Assembly (NCBI GenBank): GCA_036558645.1
Contig: DATBFG010000078.1
Location: 1 to 64,000 of the forward strand
DNA length: 64,000 bases
Reading direction: 5' to 3'
DNA from: DATBFG01 sp036558645
GTDB lineage: Bacteria; Acidobacteriota; Terriglobia; Terriglobales; Acidobacteriaceae
The notes beneath the pieces were generated by a model. That model worked only from the letters and a program-made list of their open reading frames with translations. It made no database searches and was not told the origin of the DNA. Shown in pieces: positions 24,611-33,103 of the stretch. The translations under genes and the position numbers were made by a program. How positions within the stretch are numbered: the stretch's first letter is position 1; each line of letters begins with the position of its first letter.

Positions 24611-26140
24611 ATGGGAACGAATCGCAGAGACTTTATCAAATTCGTAGTAGCTGGGAGTGTGGCGGCGGGATGTCCGATTGACTTGTCACTGTTGCCAGCG
24701 GAAACGGCTCCGAGCGGAGCGGCCGTCGACGGCGAAGACAACCGCATTTGTCACCAGGTTCGCGATGGCAAAGTATTCTCACGGCCACCTGCGACGGCGC
24801 ATCACGATGTGGTGATTGTCGGTGGAGGGGTTAGCGGATTGACCGCTGCCTATCTTCTGCGGCATCGGGACTTCCTCATCCTGGAAAAGGAGCCACACTG
24901 GGGCGGCAACGCTTACCTGATGGACTATCAGGGCAGCGAGTATGCAACCGGTGCGGCGTTCACGGGAAAGAGTGAAAATGCATATCACTTTGCCAGGGAA
25001 ATCGGACTGGAAGCTCTGCCGATCGACAACTGGGACGGCAGCATCATAAAAGGAGAGTTCATCGCAGACACGTGGGGCGTTGGCATCGACAAGCTTCCCT
25101 ACGCGGCAAATGTGCGAGAAAGTTTCAAGAAGTGCCGGAAAGACATGCTCGCCATCGATCTGCAGAAACGGCAAGGAGAGTTGTTCACAGTTCCGTTTTC
25201 CGACTTCTTGAAAGGTTACTCGGAGGAAGTGAAGCTCTGGTGGGACACCTACGGTCCCTCGAATTGGGGTGCGACCAGCGACGAGACTGCAGCTGCCATC
25301 GGCATTTATGAGATGCAGGGGATTGCCGGCGAGAAACGACACGACGACCGCTGCACTTGGCCGGGCGGATTAGGCGCAATCACCAAGAAGCTTGCTGACA
25401 TATTGAAGCCTGAGTTCTCCGATCGAATGCAAGCTGGGGCTACTATCGTTTCGGTTGCTTCGGGCAAAAGCGATGTTGCCGTTACTTACATGCAAGGCAC
25501 CGAGCTCAAGACGGTCTCGGCAAAGGCCGTCATCATGGCGACGCCGAAGTTCATCACGCGCCGGATCGTCGAAGGGCTCCCTGAGAAACAGAGCGAGGCG
25601 ATGCACCAGATTCGCTACATCCCGTATCCAGTGGTGAATCTGATTTTCGACAAGCCAGTATTCACCAAGGGCTATGACACGTGGTGTCCGGCAAGAACTT
25701 TTACGGACTTCATCATTGCCGACTGGGTCATCCGCAATCAGGCGGGCTATCATCGCAAGTACAACATCATCAGCTGCTACACGCCCATGAAAGAAGATGA
25801 CCGCGGCTACCTGCTGACGGAAGGAAGCGCGCGCAAGATTGCGGCCAATGTACTCAAAGATTTCCAGAAGCTGGCGCCAGAAATGAATGTCGACCCCATG
25901 GAGGTGCACATATACCGCCGCGGCCATCCGATGTATATGTCCACGCCAAAGCTCTATACCGAAGTACAGCCGCTGGTGCGGCAGCCGATGGATCGCGTGT
26001 TCTTCGCCAATACCGACTCGGAGGGACCGGTCTCGAGCACGGGAGGGGGAATCTCGGCGGCGCAACGCGCGGTGAAGCAGGTAGAGGCACGGCTAGCAGG
26101 CAAGCCGGCGCCGAAGCAGACGGCGGTGGTGGCGGGGTAG
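24611..26140 (+). CDS. Tat-exported flavin amine oxidase (candidate spermidine dehydrogenase)
   Basis: A 509-residue FAD enzyme with a twin-arginine signal (NRRDFIKFVVAG), the dinucleotide-binding motif DVVIVGGGVSGLTAAYLL, an ELEK-like FAD ribose contact (LILEKEPHWGGNAY) and a C-terminal FAD motif region (VFFANTDSEGPVSSTGGGIS). This layout matches NAD(P)/FAD-binding amine oxidases, including periplasmic spermidine dehydrogenases. Last gene of the regulator-potDABC operon with GGAG before its ATG, it could cleave spermidine outside the cytoplasm, giving products the leftward enzymes oxidise. The amine substrate is inferred from neighbours. Confidence 0.85.
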   Translation: MGTNRRDFIKFVVAGSVAAGCPIDLSLLPAETAPSGAAVDGEDNRICHQVRDGKVFSRPPATAHHDVVIVGGGVSGLTAAYLLRHRDFLILEKEPHWGGNAYLMDYQGSEYATGAAFTGKSENAYHFAREIGLEALPIDNWDGSIIKGEFIADTWGVGIDKLPYAANVRESFKKCRKDMLAIDLQKRQGELFTVPFSDFLKGYSEEVKLWWDTYGPSNWGATSDETAAAIGIYEMQGIAGEKRHDDRCTWPGGLGAITKKLADILKPEFSDRMQAGATIVSVASGKSDVAVTYMQGTELKTVSAKAVIMATPKFITRRIVEGLPEKQSEAMHQIRYIPYPVVNLIFDKPVFTKGYDTWCPARTFTDFIIADWVIRNQAGYHRKYNIISCYTPMKEDDRGYLLTEGSARKIAANVLKDFQKLAPEMNVDPMEVHIYRRGHPMYMSTPKLYTEVQPLVRQPMDRVFFANTDSEGPVSSTGGGISAAQRAVKQVEARLAGKPAPKQTAVVAG

Positions 26141-26148
26141 GGCCTTAC

Positions 26149-26813
26149 CTATTCTGCCAAGCACTCTAAATGACCAACCCATTGGCTGAAATGAGGGCAT
26201 TCCTGTCTCATTCTTTGAAGGCCCACTCTTCGACCCGCGAGAGTGCCGTCAATCACCTTCCGATATGCGGCATAGATGGCCGTCACCTGCTTCGAAGGTG
26301 CCGTAATAGGGCTGTCATTGATGTCTTCAGGAGTCGGGAATCGATCGCGGATCGCCTGAAATCGCGTTGCGAGCTGTGTTTGTGCTATTCAGCAAAGGCG
26401 ACGCAATCGCTGAACAGGAGCCCTTCATATTCATGTAACTGAATGTACGGCAAGAAACGAACGTCTGGCCGAAACTCGGGAATTTCAGCAACGAGGTCCG
26501 CTTTTACCGCCTGCTCGACGCGAATTGCTTTATCTGGGCTTGGGAGATTCGGCGGAATTGGTAAACCAGGGAAGTCGCTTCCTAATCCATAAAAATCAAA
26601 CATCATCGAGCAGTACGCGGCCGGATCTTGCTTGAGTTGGCGAAGAAGATCCCTTCGCACACGAACATACTTGGGATTACCGCCTTTGTGGCCAGGTGGA
26701 CCTACTAGCACTGGTTCCAGGAATATTTCGCGAGGCCACAGCGCCGGAGCCAGAACATCGTTTACAAATGATTCCTCCGTTTGTCCCTCAACAATAAGCT
26801 TTACGCGGATCAC
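26149..26813 (-). pseudogene. DUF4276 (TOPRIM-like) protein gene, frameshifted
   Basis: The first 142 codons encode a DUF4276 protein: LIVEGQTEESFVNDVL, CSMMFDFYGLGSDFPGLP and LPYIQLHEYEGLLFSD. A TAG (26385-26387) ends the frame at FAE. Shifting one base restores the family's C-terminus: AQTQLATRFQAIRDRFPTPE, DINDSPITAPSKQ, YRKVIDGTLAGRRVGLQRM and CPHFSQWVGHLE, ending at a TAG (26149-26151). The total, about 221 codons, is the usual family length, and the end then sits 8 bases from the convergent oxidase gene. Loss of one A in GAAATAGCA explains it. The GTG start overlaps the ATPase stop by 4 bases. Confidence 0.85.
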
Positions 26814-28000
26814 GAATTATTGTGCTTCCCATCCAAGCGTGCGCCAGAATTCGCGGTCTCTGGAGCGCTTTCATTGTGTGGCCGACCACCCAGAACGTTT
26901 TTCTGCCATAGCTCGCCAAGCGTGTAATCCTGTAGCCATTCGGATAAGTCACTCGCCTGTAGGCGTCGAAAGCTCGATTGTCCCTGTGAACGCTCGACGA
27001 TTATCACATCCTCGGGACTGAATTCATTAAGGAGAGGAGCGCTTTGGGACGAGACAATCACCTGCTTTGAAATATAGGGGCCATAACTGTGAGCTGCCTG
27101 CTGAAAGAGATTCGCCAGAAGGGTGAGAGCATAGGGATGCAGTCCCAGCTCCGGCTCATCAAAAAGAACCGTTGATGGTAGCGACGGCTGAAGGAGAGCC
27201 GTCGCCAGACAAATGAACCGGAGAGTGCCATCGGAGAGTTGACTCGGACGGAAGAGATAATCAGAGTCCTTTTGCGTCCACTCTAGTTGGATCAGTTCGG
27301 GCCTCGCCGGTACAGGGCGCAGCGAAAAGTCGTCGAAAAATGGGGTCGCGAGCCTTACAACATCGCGAATTTTCTGGTAGGCGCCTGGATGGGTAGATTG
27401 CAAGCGAAATAAATAAGCCGCCAGGTTGTCGGCATTTGGTCGCAGAGCAATGTTGTCGCTTATCGATCCCTCACGGCGAACTCCAGCGGTCGAACTTGTA
27501 TCGTGGAAGTGATAGACGACCCAGCTTGAAGCGGCGTTAAAAACGTAGTGTGGGACTCCACGCCTCGCACCCCTTACACCCTCATCATCTTTGTGGTCCT
27601 TGAGTTTGGCTTCTGTGTGCCCAGAACCGAGTGAGCTAAAGATGCCCCCGTATGCCCCGCGGAAAAATGTGGACTCATCCGCAAAAACGAAACGACTGCC
27701 GTCCACTGTCGGTTGCAACACAAACTGGTACCCATTGTCTCCAAAATAGAACTTTCCAACGATTTGCTGTGTAACTTTTGGTCCCATATGGAGACACGCA
27801 TCTGCGCCGCCCTCTGTGGTGACGGCAAACTGGAGCCTCTGATCGATCATTTCTCGCAGTAAGCGGAAGAACGCCACGAAATTGCTCTTGCCCGCACCAT
27901 TGGCTCCGATCATCACGTTCAAAGATCGAAGTTCGAAATCTTCCAACTTCCGAATAGACTTGAAGCCCTCAATAGTGAGTCTGTTTATGGCGTCGCTCAT
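26810..28000 (-). CDS. AAA-family (SMC/OLD-like) ATPase paired with DUF4276
   Basis: A 396-residue ATPase of the AAA_21/RecF-like group: Walker A MIGANGAGKSNFVAFFRLL, an ABC-like signature PSQLSDGTLRFICLATALL, Walker B STVLFDEPELGLHPYALTLL and the switch SKQVIVSSQSAPLLNEF. Such ATPases occur next to small TOPRIM-like partners (DUF4276, DUF4435) in OLD-, Gabija- or PARIS-like antiphage systems. The downstream partner here overlaps by 4 bases and is frameshifted. The ATPase itself looks intact. A function in defence is inferred from domain pairing. Confidence 0.85.
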   Translation of the reverse strand: MSDAINRLTIEGFKSIRKLEDFELRSLNVMIGANGAGKSNFVAFFRLLREMIDQRLQFAVTTEGGADACLHMGPKVTQQIVGKFYFGDNGYQFVLQPTVDGSRFVFADESTFFRGAYGGIFSSLGSGHTEAKLKDHKDDEGVRGARRGVPHYVFNAASSWVVYHFHDTSSTAGVRREGSISDNIALRPNADNLAAYLFRLQSTHPGAYQKIRDVVRLATPFFDDFSLRPVPARPELIQLEWTQKDSDYLFRPSQLSDGTLRFICLATALLQPSLPSTVLFDEPELGLHPYALTLLANLFQQAAHSYGPYISKQVIVSSQSAPLLNEFSPEDVIIVERSQGQSSFRRLQASDLSEWLQDYTLGELWQKNVLGGRPHNESAPETANSGARLDGKHNNS

Positions 28001-28092
28001 ATGAATTTGCCGGAACAGCCTCCGTTAGCCCTTAAGGAATAGTAAAGTAGTATGAGGCTCGATTGCGAGTCCACTTCAATTCAGGACCAGCT

Positions 28093-29919
28093 TTGACATC
28101 ATCGATCCGCAATATCGCCATCATCGCCCACGTCGATCACGGGAAGACCACCCTCGTCGACGCCATGCTCAAGCAGAGCGGGACGTTTCGCGCCAACGAG
28201 CAGGTCGTCGAGCGCGTCATGGACTCGAACGAACTGGAGCGCGAGCGCGGCATCACGATTCTCGCCAAAAATACCGCCATCTTCTATCACGACACCAAGA
28301 TCAACATCGTCGATACCCCCGGCCACAGCGACTTTGGCGGCGAGGTGGAGCGCGCGCTGAAGATGGTGGACGGCGTCATGCTGCTGGTCGACGCCAGCGA
28401 AGGCCCGCTGCCGCAGACGCGCTACGTCCTCGGCAAGGCCCTTGAGGCCAAACTGCCTCCGATCGTGGTCATCAACAAGATTGACCGCTCGGATGCCCGT
28501 CCGCAGGAAGTCCTCAACGAGATCTACGATCTGTTTATCGATCTCGACGCGCACGAAGACCAGATCAATTTCCCGGTGCTTTACACCAATGCCAAAACGG
28601 GGACAGCCTCCACAGAAATGAAGGGCGGCGGCGAGGACCTGCAGCCGCTGTTCGAGGCGATCGTCAAGACCATCCCTCCGCCGAAGGGCGATCCGAAAGG
28701 TCCGCTGCAGATTCTCGTCGCCAATCTCGATTACAGCGATTACCTCGGCAGGCTGGCGATTGCGCGTGTGTTCAACGGAAAGATGTTCACCGGCGAGGAA
28801 GTCTCCATCGCCAAGCTCGATGGCACGTTTCACAAAACAAAAATTACCAAGCTGTTTTCCTTCAGCGGGCTGAAGCGCATCGACATCACCGAGACCGAAC
28901 TGGGGGACATCGTAGCCATTGCAGGCGTGGAAGGCATCACGATCGGCGAAACGATCACTGAAGTCGAAAATCCCGCGCCCCTGCCGCATATCGCCATTGA
29001 CGAACCCACGATCGCAATTCTGTTCACCGTCAACAACTCTCCATTCGCCGGCAAGGAAGGCACCTATGTCACTTCGCGCAACCTGCGCGAGCGCCTCGAC
29101 AAAGAGCTGCTGACCAACGTCTCGCTCCGCGTCGAAGACACCGGCACCATGGATTCCTTCAAGGTGCTGGGCCGCGGCGAGCTCCAGCTTTCGATCCTGA
29201 TCGAAATGATGCGGCGCGAAGGCTACGAACTCATGGTCGGCAAGCCCGAGATTGTCACCAAGCGCGTAGACGGCAAGCTGATGGAGCCGGTCGAGCACCT
29301 CACCGTCGATATCCCGGAAGGCTTCGTCGGCGTAGTGATGGAGCAACTCGGCACCCGCAAAGCCGAAGTAGTCAACATGCACAACCACGGCTACGGCCGC
29401 GTACGCATCGAATTCCGCGTTCCCAGCCGGGGACTGATCGGCCTGCGCAGCCAACTCCTGACAGATACTCGCGGAACCATCGTCATGAACGCATTGTTCG
29501 ATGGCTACATCGAATGGCAGGGCGAAATTCCGCATCGGCTGACCGGAGCACTGGTCGCGGATCGCGACGGCGTCTCGACATCCTACGCGCTGTGGGGACT
29601 CCAGGAACGGGGCGAGTTGTTTGTGGGGCCCGGCGTCGATGTGTACGAAGGCATGATCATCGGCGAGAACGCGAAAGACAACGATCTGGATGTAAACGTC
29701 GTGCGCGAGAAGAAGCTCACTAATATGCGTGCGTCGACAGCGGACGAAGCCATTCGTCTGGTACCGTTCCGTCAATTGAACCTGGAGCAGGCGATCGAGT
29801 TTATCGCCGACGACGAGTTTGTTGAGATTACGCCGAAGTCGCTGCGCCTGCGGAAGAAGATCCTGCAATCTAACAAGCGTAAGAAGAGTTCAATGGCTGC
29901 GGTTGAACAGGAGTCCTAA
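28093..29919 (+). CDS. typA: Translational GTPase TypA/BipA
   Basis: A 608-residue translation-factor GTPase: G1 AHVDHGKTTLVD, G2 region RERGITILAKNTA, G3 DTPGHSDFGGEVERAL, G4 NKIDRSDARP, then EF-G-like domains and the BipA C-terminal domain (LTNMRASTADEAIRLVPFRQ). BipA binds ribosomes and supports 50S assembly and stress growth. I chose TTG at 28093 (AGGA six bases upstream), giving the usual family length; an upstream TTG at 28063 adds ten residues. Its codon use is more GC-rich and regular than its neighbours, as expected for a highly expressed gene. Confidence 0.96.
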   Translation: MTSSIRNIAIIAHVDHGKTTLVDAMLKQSGTFRANEQVVERVMDSNELERERGITILAKNTAIFYHDTKINIVDTPGHSDFGGEVERALKMVDGVMLLVDASEGPLPQTRYVLGKALEAKLPPIVVINKIDRSDARPQEVLNEIYDLFIDLDAHEDQINFPVLYTNAKTGTASTEMKGGGEDLQPLFEAIVKTIPPPKGDPKGPLQILVANLDYSDYLGRLAIARVFNGKMFTGEEVSIAKLDGTFHKTKITKLFSFSGLKRIDITETELGDIVAIAGVEGITIGETITEVENPAPLPHIAIDEPTIAILFTVNNSPFAGKEGTYVTSRNLRERLDKELLTNVSLRVEDTGTMDSFKVLGRGELQLSILIEMMRREGYELMVGKPEIVTKRVDGKLMEPVEHLTVDIPEGFVGVVMEQLGTRKAEVVNMHNHGYGRVRIEFRVPSRGLIGLRSQLLTDTRGTIVMNALFDGYIEWQGEIPHRLTGALVADRDGVSTSYALWGLQERGELFVGPGVDVYEGMIIGENAKDNDLDVNVVREKKLTNMRASTADEAIRLVPFRQLNLEQAIEFIADDEFVEITPKSLRLRKKILQSNKRKKSSMAAVEQES

Positions 29920-29941
29920 CGGGCACGATCAAGCAGGTTGA

Positions 29942-30091
29942 TCATGTCGCGGTCTGGCTGACGGGCGGTAGGTCCTTTTTCTGGAAAAGGTCGTTGAGTT
30001 CAGTGATGAGAAGTTGCAATTGTCGAGGGTCCTGCTCTTCCGTGATCTTCTTGCAGGTTTCTCTGATTAGGGTGTCGATTTCGTTGCTCAT
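29942..30091 (-). CDS. Small hypothetical protein (49 residues)
   Basis: A short leftward gene read from ATG (30091) to TGA (29942). It encodes MSNEIDTLIRETCKKITEEQ, then DPRQLQLLITELNDLF and QKKDLPPVSQTAT. The product is charged and predicted helical with no membrane segment. The composition looks like a real small protein rather than a shadow, because there is no overlapping gene on the other strand. AAGAAGG lies very close to the ATG, which is a suboptimal ribosome site. Family unknown. Confidence 0.5.
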   Translation of the reverse strand: MSNEIDTLIRETCKKITEEQDPRQLQLLITELNDLFQKKDLPPVSQTAT

Positions 30092-30314
30092 GCCTTCTTA
30101 ATAACCGCCGATAAACCAATCTGGTTCAGGAGCACAGGGCCTAATTCCGGCACCGATGCGTCCCTACGCTTGACGGTATCAAGGAATCAGCGATACGGGT
30201 AAACTCGTTTCCCGTACTCATTTTTCTTGCAATTCCATGAAATAGCGAGACTTATGGCAGTCGTCCCGTTAGCAGTACGATTACGAATCTTCGGTAGGTA
30301 ATTTATTTGTTTGC

Positions 30315-30342
30315 TTGTCAGATTAAAATACGATGTTATACG
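30315..30342 (+). promoter_or_regulatory. Probable promoter of the small gene at 30393
   Basis: TTGTCA (30315-30320), 16-base AT-rich spacer, TATACG (30337-30342). It lies in the most AT-rich part of the intergenic region and would give a leader of about 45 bases before the GGAG site and ATG at 30393. Confidence 0.42.
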
Positions 30343-30392
30343 ATAACGATAGTTTAGGTTCAGTATTACTCTTCGACAACGGAGATTTCCCT

Positions 30393-30671
30393 ATGCCGAC
30401 GCGCGGTGGAAGATCGACAATGAATTTCAAAACGACGCTGCGAGCTGACATCCCCCAAGGACGCAATGGCAAGCACAAGCAACTGATTACCCGCATACTC
30501 TCGGATCTCGATCAGTTGCAGAAGGGAGCCGCCCTCAAGGTAGCCCTTGAGGATCTGGGCTCGAGCAAGGAAAAGGTTCGATCGGCATTAAATCGAGCAG
30601 GGCGAAAGGACAGCCGCAACATCGCCACGGCGAGCGATCGAGAATTCCTCTATATATGGAACAACGGCTGA
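30393..30671 (+). CDS. Small hypothetical protein, DNA-binding-like composition
   Basis: A 92-residue basic protein (RGGRSTMNFKTTLRADIPQG, ILSDLDQLQKGAALKVALED, SSKEKVRSALNRAGRK, FLYIWNNG). The helical middle segment LEDLGSSKEKVRSALNRAGR has an HTH-like look, but no family is recognised. The ATG at 30393 has GGAG eight bases upstream; an ATG at 30333 lies within the predicted promoter and is rejected. Confidence 0.6.
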   Translation: MPTRGGRSTMNFKTTLRADIPQGRNGKHKQLITRILSDLDQLQKGAALKVALEDLGSSKEKVRSALNRAGRKDSRNIATASDREFLYIWNNG

Positions 30672-30925
30672 GCCGTACGGGCCAGCTCTCTTGTAATGAA
30701 GTGACTCCGTTCACTCTGCGAGAGCTCCAGTTGCGCGGGTTACCCGACGGATCGGTATCGAGTGTTCAGACCTTCAGTCGTCAGCACCCTTATATTTCTC
30801 TCGCGCTTCACTACCCGTCCAGTTTATTTCGGTTCGATATCGCGACTGCAGCAGCCGGAACCGCCGGATTCGCGGTATAGGTCATACAATAGCAAGGCGC
30901 GGCTGCAGGTGCCCCCGCGCACATC
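30672..30925. other. Intergenic, no gene supported
   Basis: A 74-codon frame (30656-30880) exists but overlaps the preceding gene and has no family-like composition. A TACAAT at 30885-30890 could serve as a -10 for the next gene, without a good -35. Confidence 0.35.
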
Positions 30926-31135
30926 ATGACTCTCTCTGTACGAGGATCGGCCAGCCTGGTTGTGGCTCTTGCGGTCGTTGCAATTCTTCTAATTTCCTTC
31001 CCTGCTTACCGTTTGTTTTTCGCGATCAGTCTGGGTATCGGCATTGTGGTTGCGATAATTCTTTATCTCTGGCGTAAGTACGTTCCTGTTAAGGAAGAGG
31101 ACGTTGAGAACAAGCATCCTCTCGGGTTGGACTGA
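30926..31135 (+). CDS. Small two-helix membrane protein
   Basis: A 69-residue protein with two adjacent hydrophobic helices (LVVALAVVAILLISFPAYRL and FFAISLGIGIVVAIILYLW) and a charged tail (RKYVPVKEEDVENKHPLGLD). It is an inner-membrane protein of unknown function, 65 to 98 bases before engB depending on the engB start and in the same direction. The clear two-helix pattern argues that it is a genuine gene. Confidence 0.62.
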   Translation: MTLSVRGSASLVVALAVVAILLISFPAYRLFFAISLGIGIVVAIILYLWRKYVPVKEEDVENKHPLGLD

Positions 31136-31233
31136 TTTCCTTCAGGCAGATACGATCAATAACAGCAAAGAATGCGAAGTGCGGATGTCTTAGTGCTTCC
31201 TTGAGCCATGCCCGGCAGCAATTGCAGAAACAA

Positions 31234-31842
31234 ATGCGCGTACTGTCCAGATTCGTGATGTCGGCCACAGATGCTTCTCATTTTCCTGCTCCTGCCTACC
31301 CTGAAGTAGCGTTCCTGGGTCGATCCAATGTAGGGAAATCCAGCGTCATCAATTCCCTGCTTGGATCAAAGGTAGCCAAAACAAGTTCGACACCGGGGCG
31401 AACACGCAGCATCAACTTCTTCGAAGTGCGCTGGCCGGGACGGCCTCATCCAGAGTTGATTTTCGCCGACTTACCAGGGTATGGGTATGCCAAGATCTCG
31501 CGGGAAATACGGGAACAGTGGCCGGGTTTCATCGAGCCGTATCTCACAAGCCGTCGATCACTGGCGCTCTGTATTTCGCTCATAGACGTAAGTATCCCGC
31601 CACAGGAAAGCGACCAGCAATTGCTGCAGTTCCTCCGTTCCGTAGAGCGACCGGTGCTGGTCGTCGCAACGAAAAGTGATCGTGTCTCCGGGAATCAACT
31701 CCGCAATGCACTGCACACTCTTGAAGCGGACAACCAAGGCATAAAGATCCTCCCCTACTCCTCGAAATCAGGTCAAGGGCGGGCGGCGCTATGGGAGGAG
31801 ATACGCAGGTCACTGCAAGCGGTCGATATTTCCCGATCATGA
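31234..31842 (+). CDS. engB: Ribosome biogenesis GTPase EngB/YsxC
   Basis: A 202-residue small GTPase: EVAFLGRSNVGKSSVINSLL (G1), SSTPGRTRSINFFEV (G2), FADLPGYGYAKISREIREQW (G3), VVATKSDRVSGNQ (G4). EngB acts in late 50S subunit assembly and is normally essential. The start is uncertain: ATG 31234 gives family-like length; a TTG at 31201 would add 11 residues. Neither has a good ribosome site. Confidence 0.93.
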   Translation: MRVLSRFVMSATDASHFPAPAYPEVAFLGRSNVGKSSVINSLLGSKVAKTSSTPGRTRSINFFEVRWPGRPHPELIFADLPGYGYAKISREIREQWPGFIEPYLTSRRSLALCISLIDVSIPPQESDQQLLQFLRSVERPVLVVATKSDRVSGNQLRNALHTLEADNQGIKILPYSSKSGQGRAALWEEIRRSLQAVDISRS

Positions 31843-31967
31843 ACGTCTTCCGCTTTTGGCGTCTCATCCACCTTTCGTAAGTTCCGCAGTTAGCGAGGAG
31901 CCTGGGCCGACCCCCGTTCCATCCGTAGTATCAGATCAAAGCACCGTCTGCCGACAAGGTTGAGGGC

Positions 31968-32627
31968 ATGGGCGTAGATCATAAGACGGAATGGCAATGG
32001 GGATTTGGGAGCGAGCCAACAGAGCAGCCTGCGCCGGGTGGGGCGGAATATCTGCGCGCGCTTAAACGATCCAATCAGGGGCTTCCTCGCGATCCGGCCT
32101 CTCCGGAGGCCGGCAATCTTCCCGCGGGTGAGCAGCGGCGTCACGCCCGATACAAATGCGAGGGCAGTGTCGAACTTTGCTCCCTAGAAGGTACGGCCCG
32201 AACGTGGGCCTCAGTAAGTGACTTGAGCCGGAATGGCTGCTATGTCGAGGTACATGCAACCTACCCGGTAGGCACAATGTTTTCTCTGATCCTCGAAACG
32301 AAGGGTGTGCGATTTCGAGCGCAAGGCGTAGTACGGGTTTCCTACCCTTTCCTGGGAATGGGCATTGAATTTACGGAGGTTTTCTCAGCCGACCAAGCTA
32401 AGCTCGATGAACTCCTTTTGATGCTGGCCAGCGGGTCTCCTTTCTTGGAGCGCACTTCGCAAGCGATCGAGATCGGCCATACTAGGACGCCAACGGTTGA
32501 TATCTCATGGGTTAAGGACCCCTTAGCTATCCTCATAGCTCTTGCAACTCATTTTCGAACCTCGTCCACCCTGAGCCGTGAGGAGTTCGAGAAGATGCTC
32601 GCCGGACAGCAGATTTCCATCGAATGA
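31968..32627 (+). CDS. PilZ-domain protein
   Basis: A 219-residue protein with a PilZ domain at about 57-155: the RRHARY motif (RxxxR) and SDLSRNGCYVEV (DxSxxG), both needed for cyclic di-GMP binding. The flanking N-terminus (about 55 residues) and C-terminus (about 65 residues, DPLAILIALATHFRTSSTLS) are not recognised. It is likely a cytoplasmic c-di-GMP receptor, first of four PilZ genes within 13 kb. Confidence 0.85.
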   Translation: MGVDHKTEWQWGFGSEPTEQPAPGGAEYLRALKRSNQGLPRDPASPEAGNLPAGEQRRHARYKCEGSVELCSLEGTARTWASVSDLSRNGCYVEVHATYPVGTMFSLILETKGVRFRAQGVVRVSYPFLGMGIEFTEVFSADQAKLDELLLMLASGSPFLERTSQAIEIGHTRTPTVDISWVKDPLAILIALATHFRTSSTLSREEFEKMLAGQQISIE

Positions 32628-32695
32628 CAGCCTTTTTACAACAAATCTAAACCCAAACTGGGTGTAGACTTCTCGTAACGTCTACGGAGGATGAT

Positions 32696-33010
32696 GTGCA
32701 ACGCATCCTCTCCATCGCGCTTTGTTTTTGCCTCCTTACGCTATCTTCAGGTTGCGGCGCCGTATTTATTGGAGGCGCCATTCAGACCTCCACCGTCAGC
32801 GGCACGATCAGCCTGGTACGGATCACCGCAGTGGTAGACGGCGGTGCAAATGTCACAGTAACTTTTGTCACTTTTCTGCAGGTCGGAGATGCCACGACGA
32901 TCGGATTCTGCGGGGATCATCGAACTCAATTTCCAGTCAACCAATTCGTGCGCGCCAATTTCACTCCTGGCCAGCCGTGCTCGAGCATCATCGTGATCTT
33001 CATCACGTAG
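32696..33010 (+). CDS. Small lipoprotein
   Basis: A 104-residue protein starting at GTG with GGAGG five bases upstream. The lipobox LSSGC follows a short hydrophobic signal (ILSIALCFCLLTLSSGC). The mature part is beta-rich (TSTVSGTISLVRITAVVDGG, NVTVTFVTFLQVGD) with two further cysteines (FCGDH, QPCSS) that could form a disulfide. Family unknown. Confidence 0.7.
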   Translation: MQRILSIALCFCLLTLSSGCGAVFIGGAIQTSTVSGTISLVRITAVVDGGANVTVTFVTFLQVGDATTIGFCGDHRTQFPVNQFVRANFTPGQPCSSIIVIFIT

Positions 33011-33103
33011 CGAGAGCCGACCTTCTTGAGATATTTCTTCTTACACGTTTTGTCGTGTTACGAATGGCCGCTGCAGCAAGCTATCCGCTATGATGAATTC
33101 CCT

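Noticed and set aside
26170..26442. A 90-codon rightward frame
   Set aside because: It lies opposite the frameshifted DUF4276 gene, whose recovered C-terminus explains this DNA better.
28099..29868. A 589-codon frame on the minus strand across typA
   Set aside because: It mirrors the GC-rich, regular codons of typA. The protein is an antisense artefact (runs of Asp, His and Val), and typA is certain.
30092..30392. tRNA or small RNA gene in the typA-downstream gap
   Set aside because: No cloverleaf or T-loop GTTCRA motif with matching stems was found; only a promoter-like pair is supported.
30656..30880. A 74-codon frame after the small gene at 30393
   Set aside because: It overlaps that gene, has no recognisable composition and no ribosome site.
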